A stretch of DNA of 64,000 nt from Gallionellaceae bacterium (GCA_027448945.1 DAIDMQ010000009.1:1-64000); one strand, 5' to 3'. Shown: positions 42,729-51,811, counted from the first letter of the stretch. Numbers and translations are program-made. Notes: generated from the letters alone by a model not told the origin.

Positions 42729-44785
42729 GCTCGTTCCTCGAAATATGAATTTTCCTGTGCGCTACTTGAGCCAACACCTTCACGCACTTGGCGATGGTCA
42801 AGTAAATATGTTTTGTTTACTGAACCGGCTAATTTGCGGTAATCGTCGGCACTGATTTCTTTGTCTTGAGCCAGCAGAATGACCTGTCGCTCAGGATCAG
42901 ATGCCCAGTATCTCAATAAATTTTTGCAGTGTATTTCAGAGAGCCTTGCCAATGGTGTGTCAATAATCATTGGTACGCGATAGCCTGTTACTTCTGCTAA
43001 TGCCCCAACCAGTGCAAGGACAAAGAGTTGAGACTCACCCGAAGATTTTGGCAAATTAATTACCGCTCCTTCATGGCTAAACAAGGTAGCGCTACCTTCA
43101 CGCGAGATTTCAATGCGTGCCACTTGGTCTTTGTGGTGTAACTCACGGTAAATACGAGTAACAGTCTCTGATAGCTCTTTGAGCTTCAAATCAAATAGAC
43201 GCGGTAATAGCTTGTCTATCATGTTCACCACTTTCTCTGCTTCCTGCGCTGCTTGCCGCTCTGGGTGTCCTTCTACTAGCTTTTTGCGTTCTCGCTCGTA
43301 GGTTGCTGCCTGGTTACTGATTTCACCTTGTAGCGCGCGGTGTTCATTTTCTTTTGCGCCCAGCTCTCGACCCAGCAAATCTACCTTTTCTTGTGCGATT
43401 GGTAACTCTTTTCTAAGCTGCGCTATCTGTTGCGCCTTACCTTCACCACTTACCCCCTCCAAACGAATCAGCTCTTGCTGCAAACGCCATTGTTCGTCTT
43501 CGGCTTGTTTATGTGCTTCCAATGCTTGACGTAAATCACCTGCTGAGATTTGGTTTTTTGAGCGCATGTCAGTTAGTTTGCGGCGCTCATTTGCTTGCAT
43601 GTAGTTGTGCCAAATATCGTTAGCGCATTCCGTGGGGCGCGGATAGTGCAAACTTTCCCAAGCCTCTAAAAGTGTGGTTTCTAATGATTCTCGTGCACCG
43701 GGTAAATGACACACGCCATTGATCCATTGCGAATTGAAAAAAGTATGGTGAAATTTCTCCCAGTTTGGCTGCATACGCGCTTTGCTTTGCTCCCACTCCA
43801 TCAGTGATTGCTCGCCACTCATAGCACTTTCTAATGCCCTGTATAGCTGTGGGCGAATTAATTGTAGAGGCAATTGCACCGCATAGAGTTCGCGTAATTT
43901 TTTCCAGCACAGATCAACCTTTTGTGCCGCTCTCCCCCTATTTTCGGCGACCTCTGCTACCGTGCGAGCATCACTTCCTTGCGCCAATCCGGTAAGTTGA
44001 TTACTGAGCCTGTCACGCTCCTCTTTGGTGTCGCTGATCTGCTGGCGTAATGTAGCAATTGTTCCAGACAGGGTGGCTTCACTTTCCTTTTCAATTTCCA
44101 GTTTGTGTTTCAACTCTGCGATGCGTTGCTCGTCTATGCCGCCAGCCTTATTTATTTTTTTGAGGCTATATTCAGCAAGCTGTTCGCGTAAACCTTTTAC
44201 CAGACCTACGCCGAGTAAGTTTTCAAGCCCAGACTGTATCCATCCGGTTCGATCCTCTTCAGCCAATCCCGCAATTTTTTCGCCGTCAAAAAAGAAAAAT
44301 GATGCTAGCCAAGGCGGCGTAGCATAACTTTCTAGTAACTCAGGGAGCCTTTCTTCTTTTTGCGGCATCCAGTCGCCAGATTTTGCGCGTGTTTCGACTA
44401 CTACTTTTTGGTCGTTGTATTTTCCCTTGCCGTTGAAAAACCATCGGCGTGTTACACGTAACGCACCATCGTCCTCGCGTGAGAATTCAACGCAAACCTC
44501 CATGCGTTCCTGCTCATCCGCTGGAGCAAGGCGATTAAATGCTGTTTCGAGAAAATGCCCATAGCTTTTTGCTTTTAGCCCAGCACTATCTAGCGCCTTT
44601 TGCTTGATTGCTTCTTCTCCATAAAGGCCAACATAAATGGCCTCAAGCAGAGTGGTTTTACCATAGCCATTAACGCCGCCAATAAGCACCATATTTTTCC
44701 CCGCTTGCGGCTGCGGGAACTCAAATACTTGTTGGCGGTAACTCTTGAAATTTTTTAATTCGATACGTGATAGCCACATAATCAA
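42725..44785 (-). CDS. dndD: DndD-like SMC-type ATPase
   Basis: The 686-residue protein has an ABC/SMC head split by a long coiled coil: N-terminal Walker A GGVNGYGKTTLLEAIYVGLYG, coiled-coil segments (about 215-280 and 420-520), then the ABC signature SSGESQLFVLALVGAL and Walker B VPMIIDTPLARL. FFFFDGEKIAGLAEE is typical of DndD and related Rad50-like proteins. In Dnd systems DndD provides ATPase and DNA-structure functions for sulfur insertion into the backbone. It is coupled to both neighbours by 4-bp overlaps. The start may be Met 1 or Met 3. Confidence 0.85.
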   Translation of the reverse strand: MIMWLSRIELKNFKSYRQQVFEFPQPQAGKNMVLIGGVNGYGKTTLLEAIYVGLYGEEAIKQKALDSAGLKAKSYGHFLETAFNRLAPADEQERMEVCVEFSREDDGALRVTRRWFFNGKGKYNDQKVVVETRAKSGDWMPQKEERLPELLESYATPPWLASFFFFDGEKIAGLAEEDRTGWIQSGLENLLGVGLVKGLREQLAEYSLKKINKAGGIDEQRIAELKHKLEIEKESEATLSGTIATLRQQISDTKEERDRLSNQLTGLAQGSDARTVAEVAENRGRAAQKVDLCWKKLRELYAVQLPLQLIRPQLYRALESAMSGEQSLMEWEQSKARMQPNWEKFHHTFFNSQWINGVCHLPGARESLETTLLEAWESLHYPRPTECANDIWHNYMQANERRKLTDMRSKNQISAGDLRQALEAHKQAEDEQWRLQQELIRLEGVSGEGKAQQIAQLRKELPIAQEKVDLLGRELGAKENEHRALQGEISNQAATYERERKKLVEGHPERQAAQEAEKVVNMIDKLLPRLFDLKLKELSETVTRIYRELHHKDQVARIEISREGSATLFSHEGAVINLPKSSGESQLFVLALVGALAEVTGYRVPMIIDTPLARLSEIHCKNLLRYWASDPERQVILLAQDKEISADDYRKLAGSVNKTYLLDHRQVREGVGSSSAQENSYFEERA

Positions 44786-45006
44786 TTTATCCCACCAATG
44801 GATTGAAAGATTTCATCAAACTCGACTGTCGTATGAATTTTTTGTTTATGAGCGTTTCCGCGATAGGCAGATAACAAGCGGGCAAAAACTTCTTCATCTA
44901 CGCCTTGGGTTGATAACGATTCCAGTAGCACGTTGTGCGAGCCAGAATCACGCCAAAGAGGTAGATCATCCACGTCATGGCGTATTGAGATTTCATTAGT
45001 AGTCAT
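44782..45006 (-). CDS. 74-residue small protein of the Dnd-like cassette
   Basis: The small acidic, soluble protein lies between dndC and dndD, with 4-bp overlaps on both sides. It begins MTTNEISIRHDVDDLPLWRD and has no Cys, signal or membrane segment. A central VDEEVFARLLSAYRGNAHKQK helix is followed by TTVEFDEIFQSIGG. Small proteins of similar size are found in some DNA modification cassettes; a role as adaptor between DndC and DndD is inference. Confidence 0.7.
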   Translation of the reverse strand: MTTNEISIRHDVDDLPLWRDSGSHNVLLESLSTQGVDEEVFARLLSAYRGNAHKQKIHTTVEFDEIFQSIGGIN

Positions 45007-46166
45007 TCATTTTCTCCCTGAGTTTGTATGGCAATTAAATCCGTTGCCCAAATACGTTTGATTGTTTCGATTTCTTGGTCGGAAATTAAGGTATCGCCAT
45101 ATTCGTTTTGGGTTTGAAGCAAACGATCCAAAATCATTCGGCGTGCATCCAACGTGAAAGGACCTGGGATTATTTTTCCGTTGTCCATGATGCTAATTTT
45201 TCCGTTGCGTCGCCTGCCTTGACGATGAGATAAGTCATTGCGTATTCCGCGCAGCCAATCGCGGAAGGTAATCAGTGGCGCATATTGATGGTTTCCGCTG
45301 TCCACAAAACCTTGCAAGCTTTTGTCTTTTTCTACTACGGTGCAAGTCCAACAACCAAAGCGACTGGAGTTTGTTCCGCAACCAGGCGCATCTTCGTGGG
45401 ACATGACAACAGGACATTCGCCACCCGAAGCATCTCGATAAAGTTTTATTAAGCGATTATGTGATCCACCCCAAGGAGGGGCTTTGCTAGCTAAAATTTC
45501 CCAGACATCATCAGTTGCAAGTTCGACTATCGGTCGATAGACATATGCCCCTTTTAATTCTTTGTGTGGATGCAGGCGAGTGCCGACATCATTTTGAAAG
45601 CTTTCCACACTACGCCGCCGCGATGAGGACTCATCTTTTCGCACACCTAACACGATGATGGCGGATCCGCAGGCTGCAACTTGATCGAGAATGTAGCGAC
45701 TAGTGGGTTGAATTTTTAGGCGGTCAGTACACCAGCGCATGGTTGAATTTGGGCTGGGATAACCTTTGCCGATCAGCAATACCCAGAATGTGTTTTCCTT
45801 ATTGGGATTGGTCGTGGCGACAGTGACAGGAAGCTTTAGCGTCTCAGCCGCGTTTCTAAGTTCTTCCAGCGATTGGTGCAAATGCGAAACTACCAAAGGA
45901 CTCTCCACCAGCGTGTCATTGGCAATGATGTGAACGGGTCTTGTCAAACGACTGGGTGAAATATCAAGTAATGCAGCAAAAACTGCGTGCGCGACTAAGG
46001 TGCTGTCCTTTCCGCCGGAAAATCCAACGATCCAAGGAAATGACTGCGTGTCCGATAGATATTCGTCGCGCACATCCGCAACGACTTGATTGAAAATTTC
46101 TTCACTAGTAGCGGGAGGTGTGGAATCAACGGTGTCTCTCAAGGAATTTAACTGATTTTTGGACAT
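45003..46166 (-). CDS. dndC: DndC-like phosphorothioation sulfurtransferase
   Basis: The 387-residue protein belongs to the PAPS-reductase/ATP-pyrophosphatase fold: PP-loop GFSGGKDSTLVAHAV near residue 50, VHIIANDTLVESP, MRWCTDRLKIQP, and a Cys set GECPVVMS, APGCGTNSSRFGCWTCTVVEKDKS. Together these give the Cys pattern of DndC, which binds a 4Fe-4S cluster and activates the DNA backbone for sulfur transfer. It is shorter than typical DndC (about 500), lacking much of the C-terminal part. It is the first gene of the cassette. The partner cysteine desulfurase (DndA or housekeeping IscS) is not in the window. Confidence 0.88.
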   Translation of the reverse strand: MSKNQLNSLRDTVDSTPPATSEEIFNQVVADVRDEYLSDTQSFPWIVGFSGGKDSTLVAHAVFAALLDISPSRLTRPVHIIANDTLVESPLVVSHLHQSLEELRNAAETLKLPVTVATTNPNKENTFWVLLIGKGYPSPNSTMRWCTDRLKIQPTSRYILDQVAACGSAIIVLGVRKDESSSRRRSVESFQNDVGTRLHPHKELKGAYVYRPIVELATDDVWEILASKAPPWGGSHNRLIKLYRDASGGECPVVMSHEDAPGCGTNSSRFGCWTCTVVEKDKSLQGFVDSGNHQYAPLITFRDWLRGIRNDLSHRQGRRRNGKISIMDNGKIIPGPFTLDARRMILDRLLQTQNEYGDTLISDQEIETIKRIWATDLIAIQTQGENE

Positions 46167-46214
46167 CGTGATTTCATGGTATGAGTCGAAAAAATATCTG
46201 CAACTTTACCATTA

Positions 46215-46233
46215 GTTACGTTAATTGCGTAAC
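46215..46233. promoter_or_regulatory. Inverted repeat in divergent dndC/HTH region
   Basis: GTTACGTTAATTGCGTAAC is an inverted repeat with 6-bp GTTACG/CGTAAC arms around a 7-bp centre, about 50 bp from dndC and 56 bp from the HTH gene. It is a plausible operator for the divergent HTH protein. Confidence 0.55.
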
Positions 46234-46254
46234 TTGTTATTAAGCCGCACTTTA

Positions 46255-46266
46255 CCTTTGCAAAGG
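46255..46266. promoter_or_regulatory. Perfect 12-bp palindrome in divergent region
   Basis: CCTTTGCAAAGG, a perfect palindrome 23 bp upstream of the HTH start and about 36 bp centre-to-centre from the first palindrome. It may be a second operator or a binding site for another regulator. Confidence 0.4.
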
Positions 46267-46288
46267 CATACGTCAGTAATTTCGCGGC

Positions 46289-46720
46289 ATGGAAAAATCA
46301 AGTGAAAAATTTGCCAAACGATTACGTGCCGCGATGAAGTCCTGTGGCTACGAAGCCAAACCATCGGTGCTGGAACGTGAATTTAATCTTCGCTACCTCG
46401 GACAACCAATGACGTTGCACGGTGTGCGTCGTTGGTTGTTGGGGGAGTCGTTGCCCAAGCAGGATAAAGTGGAGGTGCTTGCGGAATGGTTATGTATACC
46501 GCCGCAACAGTTACGTTATGGTGTGGAAATAGAGCAACGTATAGAGCAGCAAAAATCGCGCTGGGAAGATGGCATCGGTTACCGAGAACGGGAAGTGTTC
46601 GAGGCCTTCCTCGCACTGCCGCCAACCCAGCGCAAAGTGGTGCGCGAAGTGATACAGGCTTTTTCCAAAGCCTTTCCCGCCGAGGTTGTGGTCAAACATC
46701 CTCACGTTAAAAAGCATTAG
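46289..46720 (+). CDS. HTH transcriptional regulator, divergent from Dnd-like cassette
   Basis: The 143-residue protein has an N-terminal XRE-like HTH: FAKRLRAAMKSCGYEAKPS, MTLHGVRRWLLGESLP and KVEVLAEWLCIPPQQL. The C-terminal half is helical and ends in a basic tail. Similar regulators are common in betaproteobacteria, so it may be a resident gene rather than part of the cassette. The palindromes between it and dndC make control of the cassette possible. Start ATG as in track; no strong ribosome site. Confidence 0.75.
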   Translation: MEKSSEKFAKRLRAAMKSCGYEAKPSVLEREFNLRYLGQPMTLHGVRRWLLGESLPKQDKVEVLAEWLCIPPQQLRYGVEIEQRIEQQKSRWEDGIGYREREVFEAFLALPPTQRKVVREVIQAFSKAFPAEVVVKHPHVKKH

Positions 46721-46831
46721 GTGTCGTGCGCTAAGGCATTTTTTCTCTACAAAGACCAAGCTAGGAATACGCATTCACTTTTTGTAAACCCCTGCCTTGA
46801 GTTAGAATGCGCGCTTTCGATTTAAGCGAAG

Positions 46832-47740
46832 ATGAAAATGATTAAGGGCAGCATAGTTGCAATCGTTACGCCGATGTTAGAAGACGGTAGTCTGGACATG
46901 GTGGCGTTCAAATCACTCATCGACTTTCACATCAAAGAAGGCACGGATGGCATCGTCGTGGTGGGTACGACAGGCGAATCGCCGACGGTCAATGTGGAAG
47001 AGCATGAGTTGCTCATCGCTGAAGCGGTTAAGCACGCGGCAAAACGTATTCCCATCATCGCGGGGACGGGCGCGAACTCGACCAAGGAAGCGATCGAGCT
47101 AGCGACCTTCTCTAAAAAAGTCGGCGCGGATGCTTCGCTGACGGTTGTGCCTTACTACAACAAGCCCACGCAAGAAGGGTTGTATCAGCATTTCAAAGCC
47201 ATCGCCGAAGCTGTAGATATGCCGCACATTTTGTATAACGTGCCGGGGCGTACTGTTGCAGATATGCACAATGACACGGTGCTGCGTCTGGCGCAGATTC
47301 CGAACATCGTGGGTATCAAAGATGCGACGGGCAACATCGAACGTGGTAGTGATTTGCTGGCGCGCGCGGCTTTGTTGAAGCGTGCCATTGGAGACTTTGC
47401 CATTTATAGCGGCGACGATGCCAGCACGCTGGCGTTGATGTTGCTTGGTGCGCACGGCACGATTTCTGTAACGGCGAACGTCGCGCCTAAGTTGATGCAC
47501 GAGATGTGTGTCGCGGCGTTGAATAACGATGTGGTGACGGCGCGTGGAATTAATTTCAGACTGCTCGGTTTGCACAAACATTTGTTTGTCGAAGCCAATC
47601 CGATTCCTGTTAAATGGGCGGTGTCGCGCATGGGTATGATGCAAAACACTCTGCGTCTGCCACTCACCCCTTTATCCAATACAGCACATGCAGTCGTCGA
47701 ACAGGCGATGCTGCAGGCTGGTGTCATTGCACCCCTATAG
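46832..47740 (+). CDS. dapA: 4-hydroxy-tetrahydrodipicolinate synthase
   Basis: The 302-residue (or 300, if started at 46838) TIM-barrel aldolase condenses pyruvate with aspartate semialdehyde in lysine and diaminopimelate synthesis. Visible sites are [21 protein letters not shown] with the catalytic Tyr, and VGIKDATGN with the Schiff-base Lys. It is followed after 16 bp by bamC, the same order as in E. coli. A possible promoter (TTGTAA, TAGAAT) lies about 25 bp upstream. Confidence 0.95.
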   Translation: MKMIKGSIVAIVTPMLEDGSLDMVAFKSLIDFHIKEGTDGIVVVGTTGESPTVNVEEHELLIAEAVKHAAKRIPIIAGTGANSTKEAIELATFSKKVGADASLTVVPYYNKPTQEGLYQHFKAIAEAVDMPHILYNVPGRTVADMHNDTVLRLAQIPNIVGIKDATGNIERGSDLLARAALLKRAIGDFAIYSGDDASTLALMLLGAHGTISVTANVAPKLMHEMCVAALNNDVVTARGINFRLLGLHKHLFVEANPIPVKWAVSRMGMMQNTLRLPLTPLSNTAHAVVEQAMLQAGVIAPL

Positions 47741-47756
47741 TTGCTGGAGGAATTAA

Positions 47757-48299
47757 ATGAAGTTATTGCAAGGTGTGATCGCCACGGTGTGTCTATTTTC
47801 AGTGACGGGCTGTGGGCTGCTCGCTCAGAAAGATATCGACTATCGTTCAGGCTCGGAATATGTCCCGGCTTTGGAAATCCCGCCGGGAATGAGTCAGCCA
47901 CCCAGCGTTGATACCTTTAAAGTGCCACAGCCTGTTAGCGCGCCAGCCGAGATTGCCACGAGCGATGTCGTCAAACAAGTTGGCGAGAATGGTGTCAATA
48001 CCCTGCGTGTAAGTGATAGCTATGACAAGACTTGGCGCAGGGTGGGTTTGGCGATAGAGGCACTTAAGCTGGAGGTCGCAGATATGGATCGCAGCAAAGG
48101 TATCTATTATCTTGCCGCAATCAAGGCGGGGGCTAGTTTGGTTCTCCCCAAAGAGGCGAGTGATACGCCAACCACATATCGTGTGTTGGTTCAACAAAAC
48201 AAGGCGTTTTGTTCGGTGTTGGTTACGGCAGCCGATGGCATTAGCGATGATTCCAGTAAAGCCATCTTAGATGCGCTATATAGCAATATTCAACCTTGA
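47757..48299 (+). CDS. bamC: Outer membrane assembly lipoprotein BamC (short form)
   Basis: The 180-residue protein has a lipoprotein signal peptide with lipobox VTGC (Cys about residue 19), then DIDYRSGSEYVPALEIPPGM, the unstructured BamC stretch that binds BamD, and one helix-grip domain. E. coli BamC (344) has two such domains, so this is the shorter type. GGAGG is ahead of the ATG. It follows dapA with 16 bp between, supporting the assignment. Part of the beta-barrel assembly complex in the outer membrane. Confidence 0.85.
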   Translation: MKLLQGVIATVCLFSVTGCGLLAQKDIDYRSGSEYVPALEIPPGMSQPPSVDTFKVPQPVSAPAEIATSDVVKQVGENGVNTLRVSDSYDKTWRRVGLAIEALKLEVADMDRSKGIYYLAAIKAGASLVLPKEASDTPTTYRVLVQQNKAFCSVLVTAADGISDDSSKAILDALYSNIQP

Positions 48300-48302
48300 G
48301 CC

Positions 48303-49079
48303 ATGCGCTTTGCTTCCTTAGGTAGCGGTAGCGAAGGGAATGCATTACTTGTCGAGGCAGGCCAGACTCGGGTGTTGATGGATTGCGGCTTTGGCCTGCA
48401 AGATTGCATCACGAGGATGGGTAAGCTGGGTGTGAAGCCGGAGCAATTGAGAGGCATCGTTGTTACACATGAACACGGCGACCACATATCAGGCGTCGCA
48501 AGACTAGCGCGAAAATTTGGATTACAGGTATGGCTGACCCATGGCACGCTATGCGCTCAACTCAAGGCATTCTCCAACATCACCACGTTGCAAGAGATAG
48601 ACGCACACGCTCCCTTTCAAATTGACGACCTTCTAGTCCTACCCTATCCCGTTCCACATGATGCGGCTGAACCTGTGCAATATGTGTTTAGTGATGGCCG
48701 CCACAAGTTAGGTGTGTTGACCGATGTGGGATGCAGTACACCTCATGTAGAGTCTATGTTGAGCGGTTGCGAGGCCTTGGTACTGGAGTGTAATCACGAT
48801 AGTGAGATGTTGGCCAACGGTGACTACCATTACAGTTTAAAGCAGCGTGTGGGCGGACGTTACGGGCACCTGAATAACCAGCAGTCGGCGCAGATATTGG
48901 CAAGCTTGGATGTGAGTCGCTTGCAGCATTTGGTCGCTGCACATTTGAGTCACAAGAATAACAAGCCAGAGCTGGCTGTTGCTGCATTGAGTGCGGTATT
49001 GGGATGCGAGCCGGAATGGGTGGGCGTTGCGACTCAGCAAGAGGGATTCGCTTGGCGGGAGATTTTCGCGATGTCATAA
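48303..49079 (+). CDS. MBL-fold metallo-hydrolase
   Basis: The 258-residue protein starts RFASLGSGSEGNALLVEAG and has the metal motif THEHGDHISG, then a further Asp in LTDVGCSTPHV and His in LVAAHLSHKNN. The pattern resembles the YycJ/WalJ group of metallo-beta-lactamase-fold nucleases and hydrolases. The gene starts 3 bp after bamC and ends at a bidirectional terminator, so dapA-bamC-this gene is probably one operon. Exact substrate unknown. Confidence 0.85.
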   Translation: MRFASLGSGSEGNALLVEAGQTRVLMDCGFGLQDCITRMGKLGVKPEQLRGIVVTHEHGDHISGVARLARKFGLQVWLTHGTLCAQLKAFSNITTLQEIDAHAPFQIDDLLVLPYPVPHDAAEPVQYVFSDGRHKLGVLTDVGCSTPHVESMLSGCEALVLECNHDSEMLANGDYHYSLKQRVGGRYGHLNNQQSAQILASLDVSRLQHLVAAHLSHKNNKPELAVAALSAVLGCEPEWVGVATQQEGFAWREIFAMS

Positions 49080-49117
49080 ACACTGAGCCTATCTGTGATA
49101 GGCCGTGAGTACAAATG

Positions 49118-49145
49118 AAAAAAGCACGCCTAGGCGTGCTTTTTT
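49118..49145. terminator. Bidirectional rho-independent terminator
   Basis: AAAAAAGCACGCCTAGGCGTGCTTTTTT is a perfect palindrome with A and T tails, placed between the convergent MBL hydrolase and small lipoprotein genes. It should stop transcripts from both sides. Confidence 0.92.
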
Positions 49146-49163
49146 GCGCTTCGTATGAAGAGA

Positions 49164-49370
49164 TTACTTCTTCATCGCTTCATCAGCAGTTGCAGCCACT
49201 TCGGAAACAGCAGCAACGCCGGATTCACCAGCAACAGCAGAAGCAGCTTCAGCAGCTACTGGTGCAACAACGGCAACAGTAGTTGCTACTTCAGTAACTG
49301 CAGGTGCTTTTTCGCCACAAGCAGTCAAAGTCAGAGCCAACAAAGCAACAAGGAGAGCAGATTGTTTCAT
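49164..49370 (-). CDS. Small Ala/Val-rich lipoprotein
   Basis: The 68-residue product has a signal peptide with lipobox LTAC (Cys about residue 18) and a low-complexity mature part rich in Ala, Val, Thr and Glu ending EAMKK. It resembles small entericidin-like or Lpp-like lipoproteins in size only. A TATACT-type -10 is visible on the minus strand upstream. Function unknown. Confidence 0.7.
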   Translation of the reverse strand: MKQSALLVALLALTLTACGEKAPAVTEVATTVAVVAPVAAEAASAVAGESGVAAVSEVAATADEAMKK

Positions 49371-49572
49371 TTTTAAAATTCCAGTTAAGTGTATAAAAAA
49401 GTATAAAAATTATGCTTAGAAATAGGTGTATTTATCGCCAGATTTCAAAGTTGGCACATTCTATCAGCGGCTTTTGGAAAATCTAGTGGGTGATGGGTAT
49501 ATATATTTTTGCAAGTTCAAGGGCTTAGCATCTAGCCAAGCGCCTCGCATTGTGTTATGGCTTACGGATTCC

Positions 49573-50064
49573 TTACAAGCCTAGGGTGGTCGCTGCTACG
49601 GAAGGATGAGAGCTAGCCCACATTTCCAAAAAACGCGCTTTGAGTGCTCGCGCTTGCTCGGGGTCATGTTGCGCCAAGATGCCGCGTGGGTCATCGAAAT
49701 GAAAGCGGCGTACATAGTGTTCGTTGTCTGCGACGGAAAATGGCTCGGTGATACTTTGCAGGTTTTTGGGCGTCTGATATATGAAAACGCTATGGCCGAA
49801 CTGTTTAAGTAGCATGGTCATGCGTGCACATTGTGTAGCCAGATAGTGCGTGTCGTGCGCCAAAATGTAGAGTCGATTGGCAGAATTGGCTAATAGAAAG
49901 TGTCGCAAAGTATTGAATCGCGCTTCGGTGTTGAAGCCTAAGCCGTCGAAATTTTTTTCGAAGATATGGAGGTCATGGTGGGCGAGTCGGCACAGTGTAT
50001 CGAGTGCGGTTCGGTAGTCATCAACACCATCTAGTTTGGTGTGCTGTAAGGTAGGTTCGTTCAT
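49573..50064 (-). CDS. Conserved protein (DUF7931-like)
   Basis: The 163-residue protein contains RLAHHDLHIFEKNFDGLGFN, RLYILAHDTHYLATQCARM and a C-terminal SSHPSVAATTLGL, the last typical of a betaproteobacterial family seen as DUF7931. The fold may be related to phospholipase D-like domains, but no HKD motif is present. It lies 15 bp downstream of the RoxA-like gene, in the same orientation, so the pair is probably co-transcribed. Confidence 0.7.
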   Translation of the reverse strand: MNEPTLQHTKLDGVDDYRTALDTLCRLAHHDLHIFEKNFDGLGFNTEARFNTLRHFLLANSANRLYILAHDTHYLATQCARMTMLLKQFGHSVFIYQTPKNLQSITEPFSVADNEHYVRRFHFDDPRGILAQHDPEQARALKARFLEMWASSHPSVAATTLGL

Positions 50065-50079
50065 GATATCCCCCTCTAA

Positions 50080-51207
50080 TTATCTCCTTGGTAACAGATA
50101 TCCATCTAGATACCACGGGTAAAGTGTAGCGCAAATCTCGGCGGAGTTCTCGCTGATGTTTTCGAGTTTGCGATCGTCTGCTAATTGACGAAGTTGCTTG
50201 TAGAGCTTGTTAGCGTAAATTTGTGACTCGCCATTCATGAAGATACTGTTGTCATGGCATAACATCTGACATTTTAGATCCAGCACCACGCCGTTTTTCT
50301 CAGCCGTAGCTTGAAATTTGGAATAACTGAGTGGACGTGATGGAGGATCGAAAAATATGTGTGATTTTGGATCGCTCAGATAACAACCTAAGAAATTGGC
50401 GATGTCTTCTTTGTCCCATGCAATTTTTTTGATTGCGCGCGCTACTTGATTGATCATTGCGGTGCTGATTTCTGAGGGATGTTTTTGTGTCTTTAAGTCA
50501 GGATCTGCATACATGCCATCGATACAGATTCTATCTTGTAGGTAAACCAAAAATTGCTCGGCAAGTTCCTGATAGGCCGGAGTGCGGAAGCCTATGGAAT
50601 ATGTCATGCATTCATCCTCTGCGATGCCGTTGTGAGCGCATTGTGGTGGAAGATAGAGCATGTCACCAGCTTCCAATATCCATTCTTGTTCTACTTTGAA
50701 ATCACTCAAAATACGCAATGGCGCACCTTCTATCAGTGTGCGGTCTTTTTGCGTAGAGATCTGCCAGCGTCTATGACCAAGGCCTTGTAATAGGAATACA
50801 TCATATGAGTCAAAGTGTGGGCCTACGCCGCCGCCCTTGGGGGCATAGCTGACCATTAAGTCATCTAATCTGGTATGCGGGATGAAATTGAAGTGCTCGA
50901 GTAGTTCGGTTGCGGAAGATAAATGATGATTCACACCTTGCACAAGAACTGTCCACTTGGATTTACCTAGGCTTGCAAAGTCTTCTTCGAAAAATGGAGA
51001 TTGCTGTAGCGCGAATTTACCACGCTGTTGGGTGACCAGTCTGGCTTGCGTATCTTCAGTACAGGCCAGCGCTATAAGCGCTTGGGCATCTAGTAGGCCA
51101 GTAAAGTCAGGTATTGCCTTGCGTATGAGTAGAGGCTTTTTTTGCCAGTAGTCGCGAAGAAATTCTTCGATGCTGAGGCCGCCAAGTAGGGTAAGAGGTA
51201 TTTTCAT
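50080..51207 (-). CDS. roxA: Ribosomal protein uL16 arginine hydroxylase-like cupin (RoxA/YcfD)
   Basis: The start at 51207 gives MKIPLTLLGGLSIEEFL, as in the family; the track start adds 32 residues. The 375-residue JmjC-type 2-oxoglutarate oxygenase has iron ligands His and Asp in PHFDSYDVF and a later His in PPQCAHNG, plus GHRRWQIS. YcfD hydroxylates an Arg of ribosomal protein L16. The C-terminal winged-helix part is also present. Assignment of the exact substrate is by family only. Confidence 0.88.
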   Translation of the reverse strand: MKIPLTLLGGLSIEEFLRDYWQKKPLLIRKAIPDFTGLLDAQALIALACTEDTQARLVTQQRGKFALQQSPFFEEDFASLGKSKWTVLVQGVNHHLSSATELLEHFNFIPHTRLDDLMVSYAPKGGGVGPHFDSYDVFLLQGLGHRRWQISTQKDRTLIEGAPLRILSDFKVEQEWILEAGDMLYLPPQCAHNGIAEDECMTYSIGFRTPAYQELAEQFLVYLQDRICIDGMYADPDLKTQKHPSEISTAMINQVARAIKKIAWDKEDIANFLGCYLSDPKSHIFFDPPSRPLSYSKFQATAEKNGVVLDLKCQMLCHDNSIFMNGESQIYANKLYKQLRQLADDRKLENISENSAEICATLYPWYLDGYLLPRR

Positions 51208-51331
51208 GGACGCGATTATAGCCTTGCAAATTGAGGGTGGTGGTGCTGTGAAAAATATATTTAGCGTGCGTGGAAAAATTATATAGGCACTTGCAAAAAG
51301 CATTTACAATGCCAAGAAGGGAGAGCCAATT

Positions 51332-51811
51332 ATGCAAACTGAAGCACTTAGCGCAGGAATGGAGGCGCCACATTTTGAGTTGCCCGATGCAGATATGGAG
51401 ACATTTGCGCTGACCTCACAACACGGCGCGAATAAAGTCGTGCTGTATTTTTACCCGCGCGATGACACACCAGGTTGCACGATGGAAGCTAATGAGTTCA
51501 GTGATCTGGAAGAAGAATTCAGCAAGCATGAGACGGTTGTGATCGGCATCAGTCGGGATGACTGTCTAAGTCACGCCAGCTTTAGAGATAAATACGGTTT
51601 GTCAGTGCTGTTGTTGTCCGATCCGGATGCGCGCGTTTGCAAACGTTATGGCGTGATGTATGAGAAGGAAGTCGATGGACATAAGAAATTGTCTATCAAG
51701 CGCTCAACCTTCGTCATCGGTAAAGACGGCAAATTGCAACATGTTATGTACGGAGTGCAAGCTCATGGGCATGCGCAAGAGATTTTGAATTTAATAAAGG
51801 AAATGAAATGA
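51332..51811 (+). CDS. bcp: Thioredoxin-dependent thiol peroxidase (Bcp/PrxQ)
   Basis: The 159-residue peroxiredoxin has the peroxidatic Cys in DDTPGCTMEANEF and a second Cys 35 or so residues later (ISRDDCLSH). It reduces peroxides with thioredoxin. GGGAGAG precedes the ATG, and the stop overlaps the slyD-like start by 4 bp (ATGA), indicating coupled expression. Confidence 0.92.
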   Translation: MQTEALSAGMEAPHFELPDADMETFALTSQHGANKVVLYFYPRDDTPGCTMEANEFSDLEEEFSKHETVVIGISRDDCLSHASFRDKYGLSVLLLSDPDARVCKRYGVMYEKEVDGHKKLSIKRSTFVIGKDGKLQHVMYGVQAHGHAQEILNLIKEMK

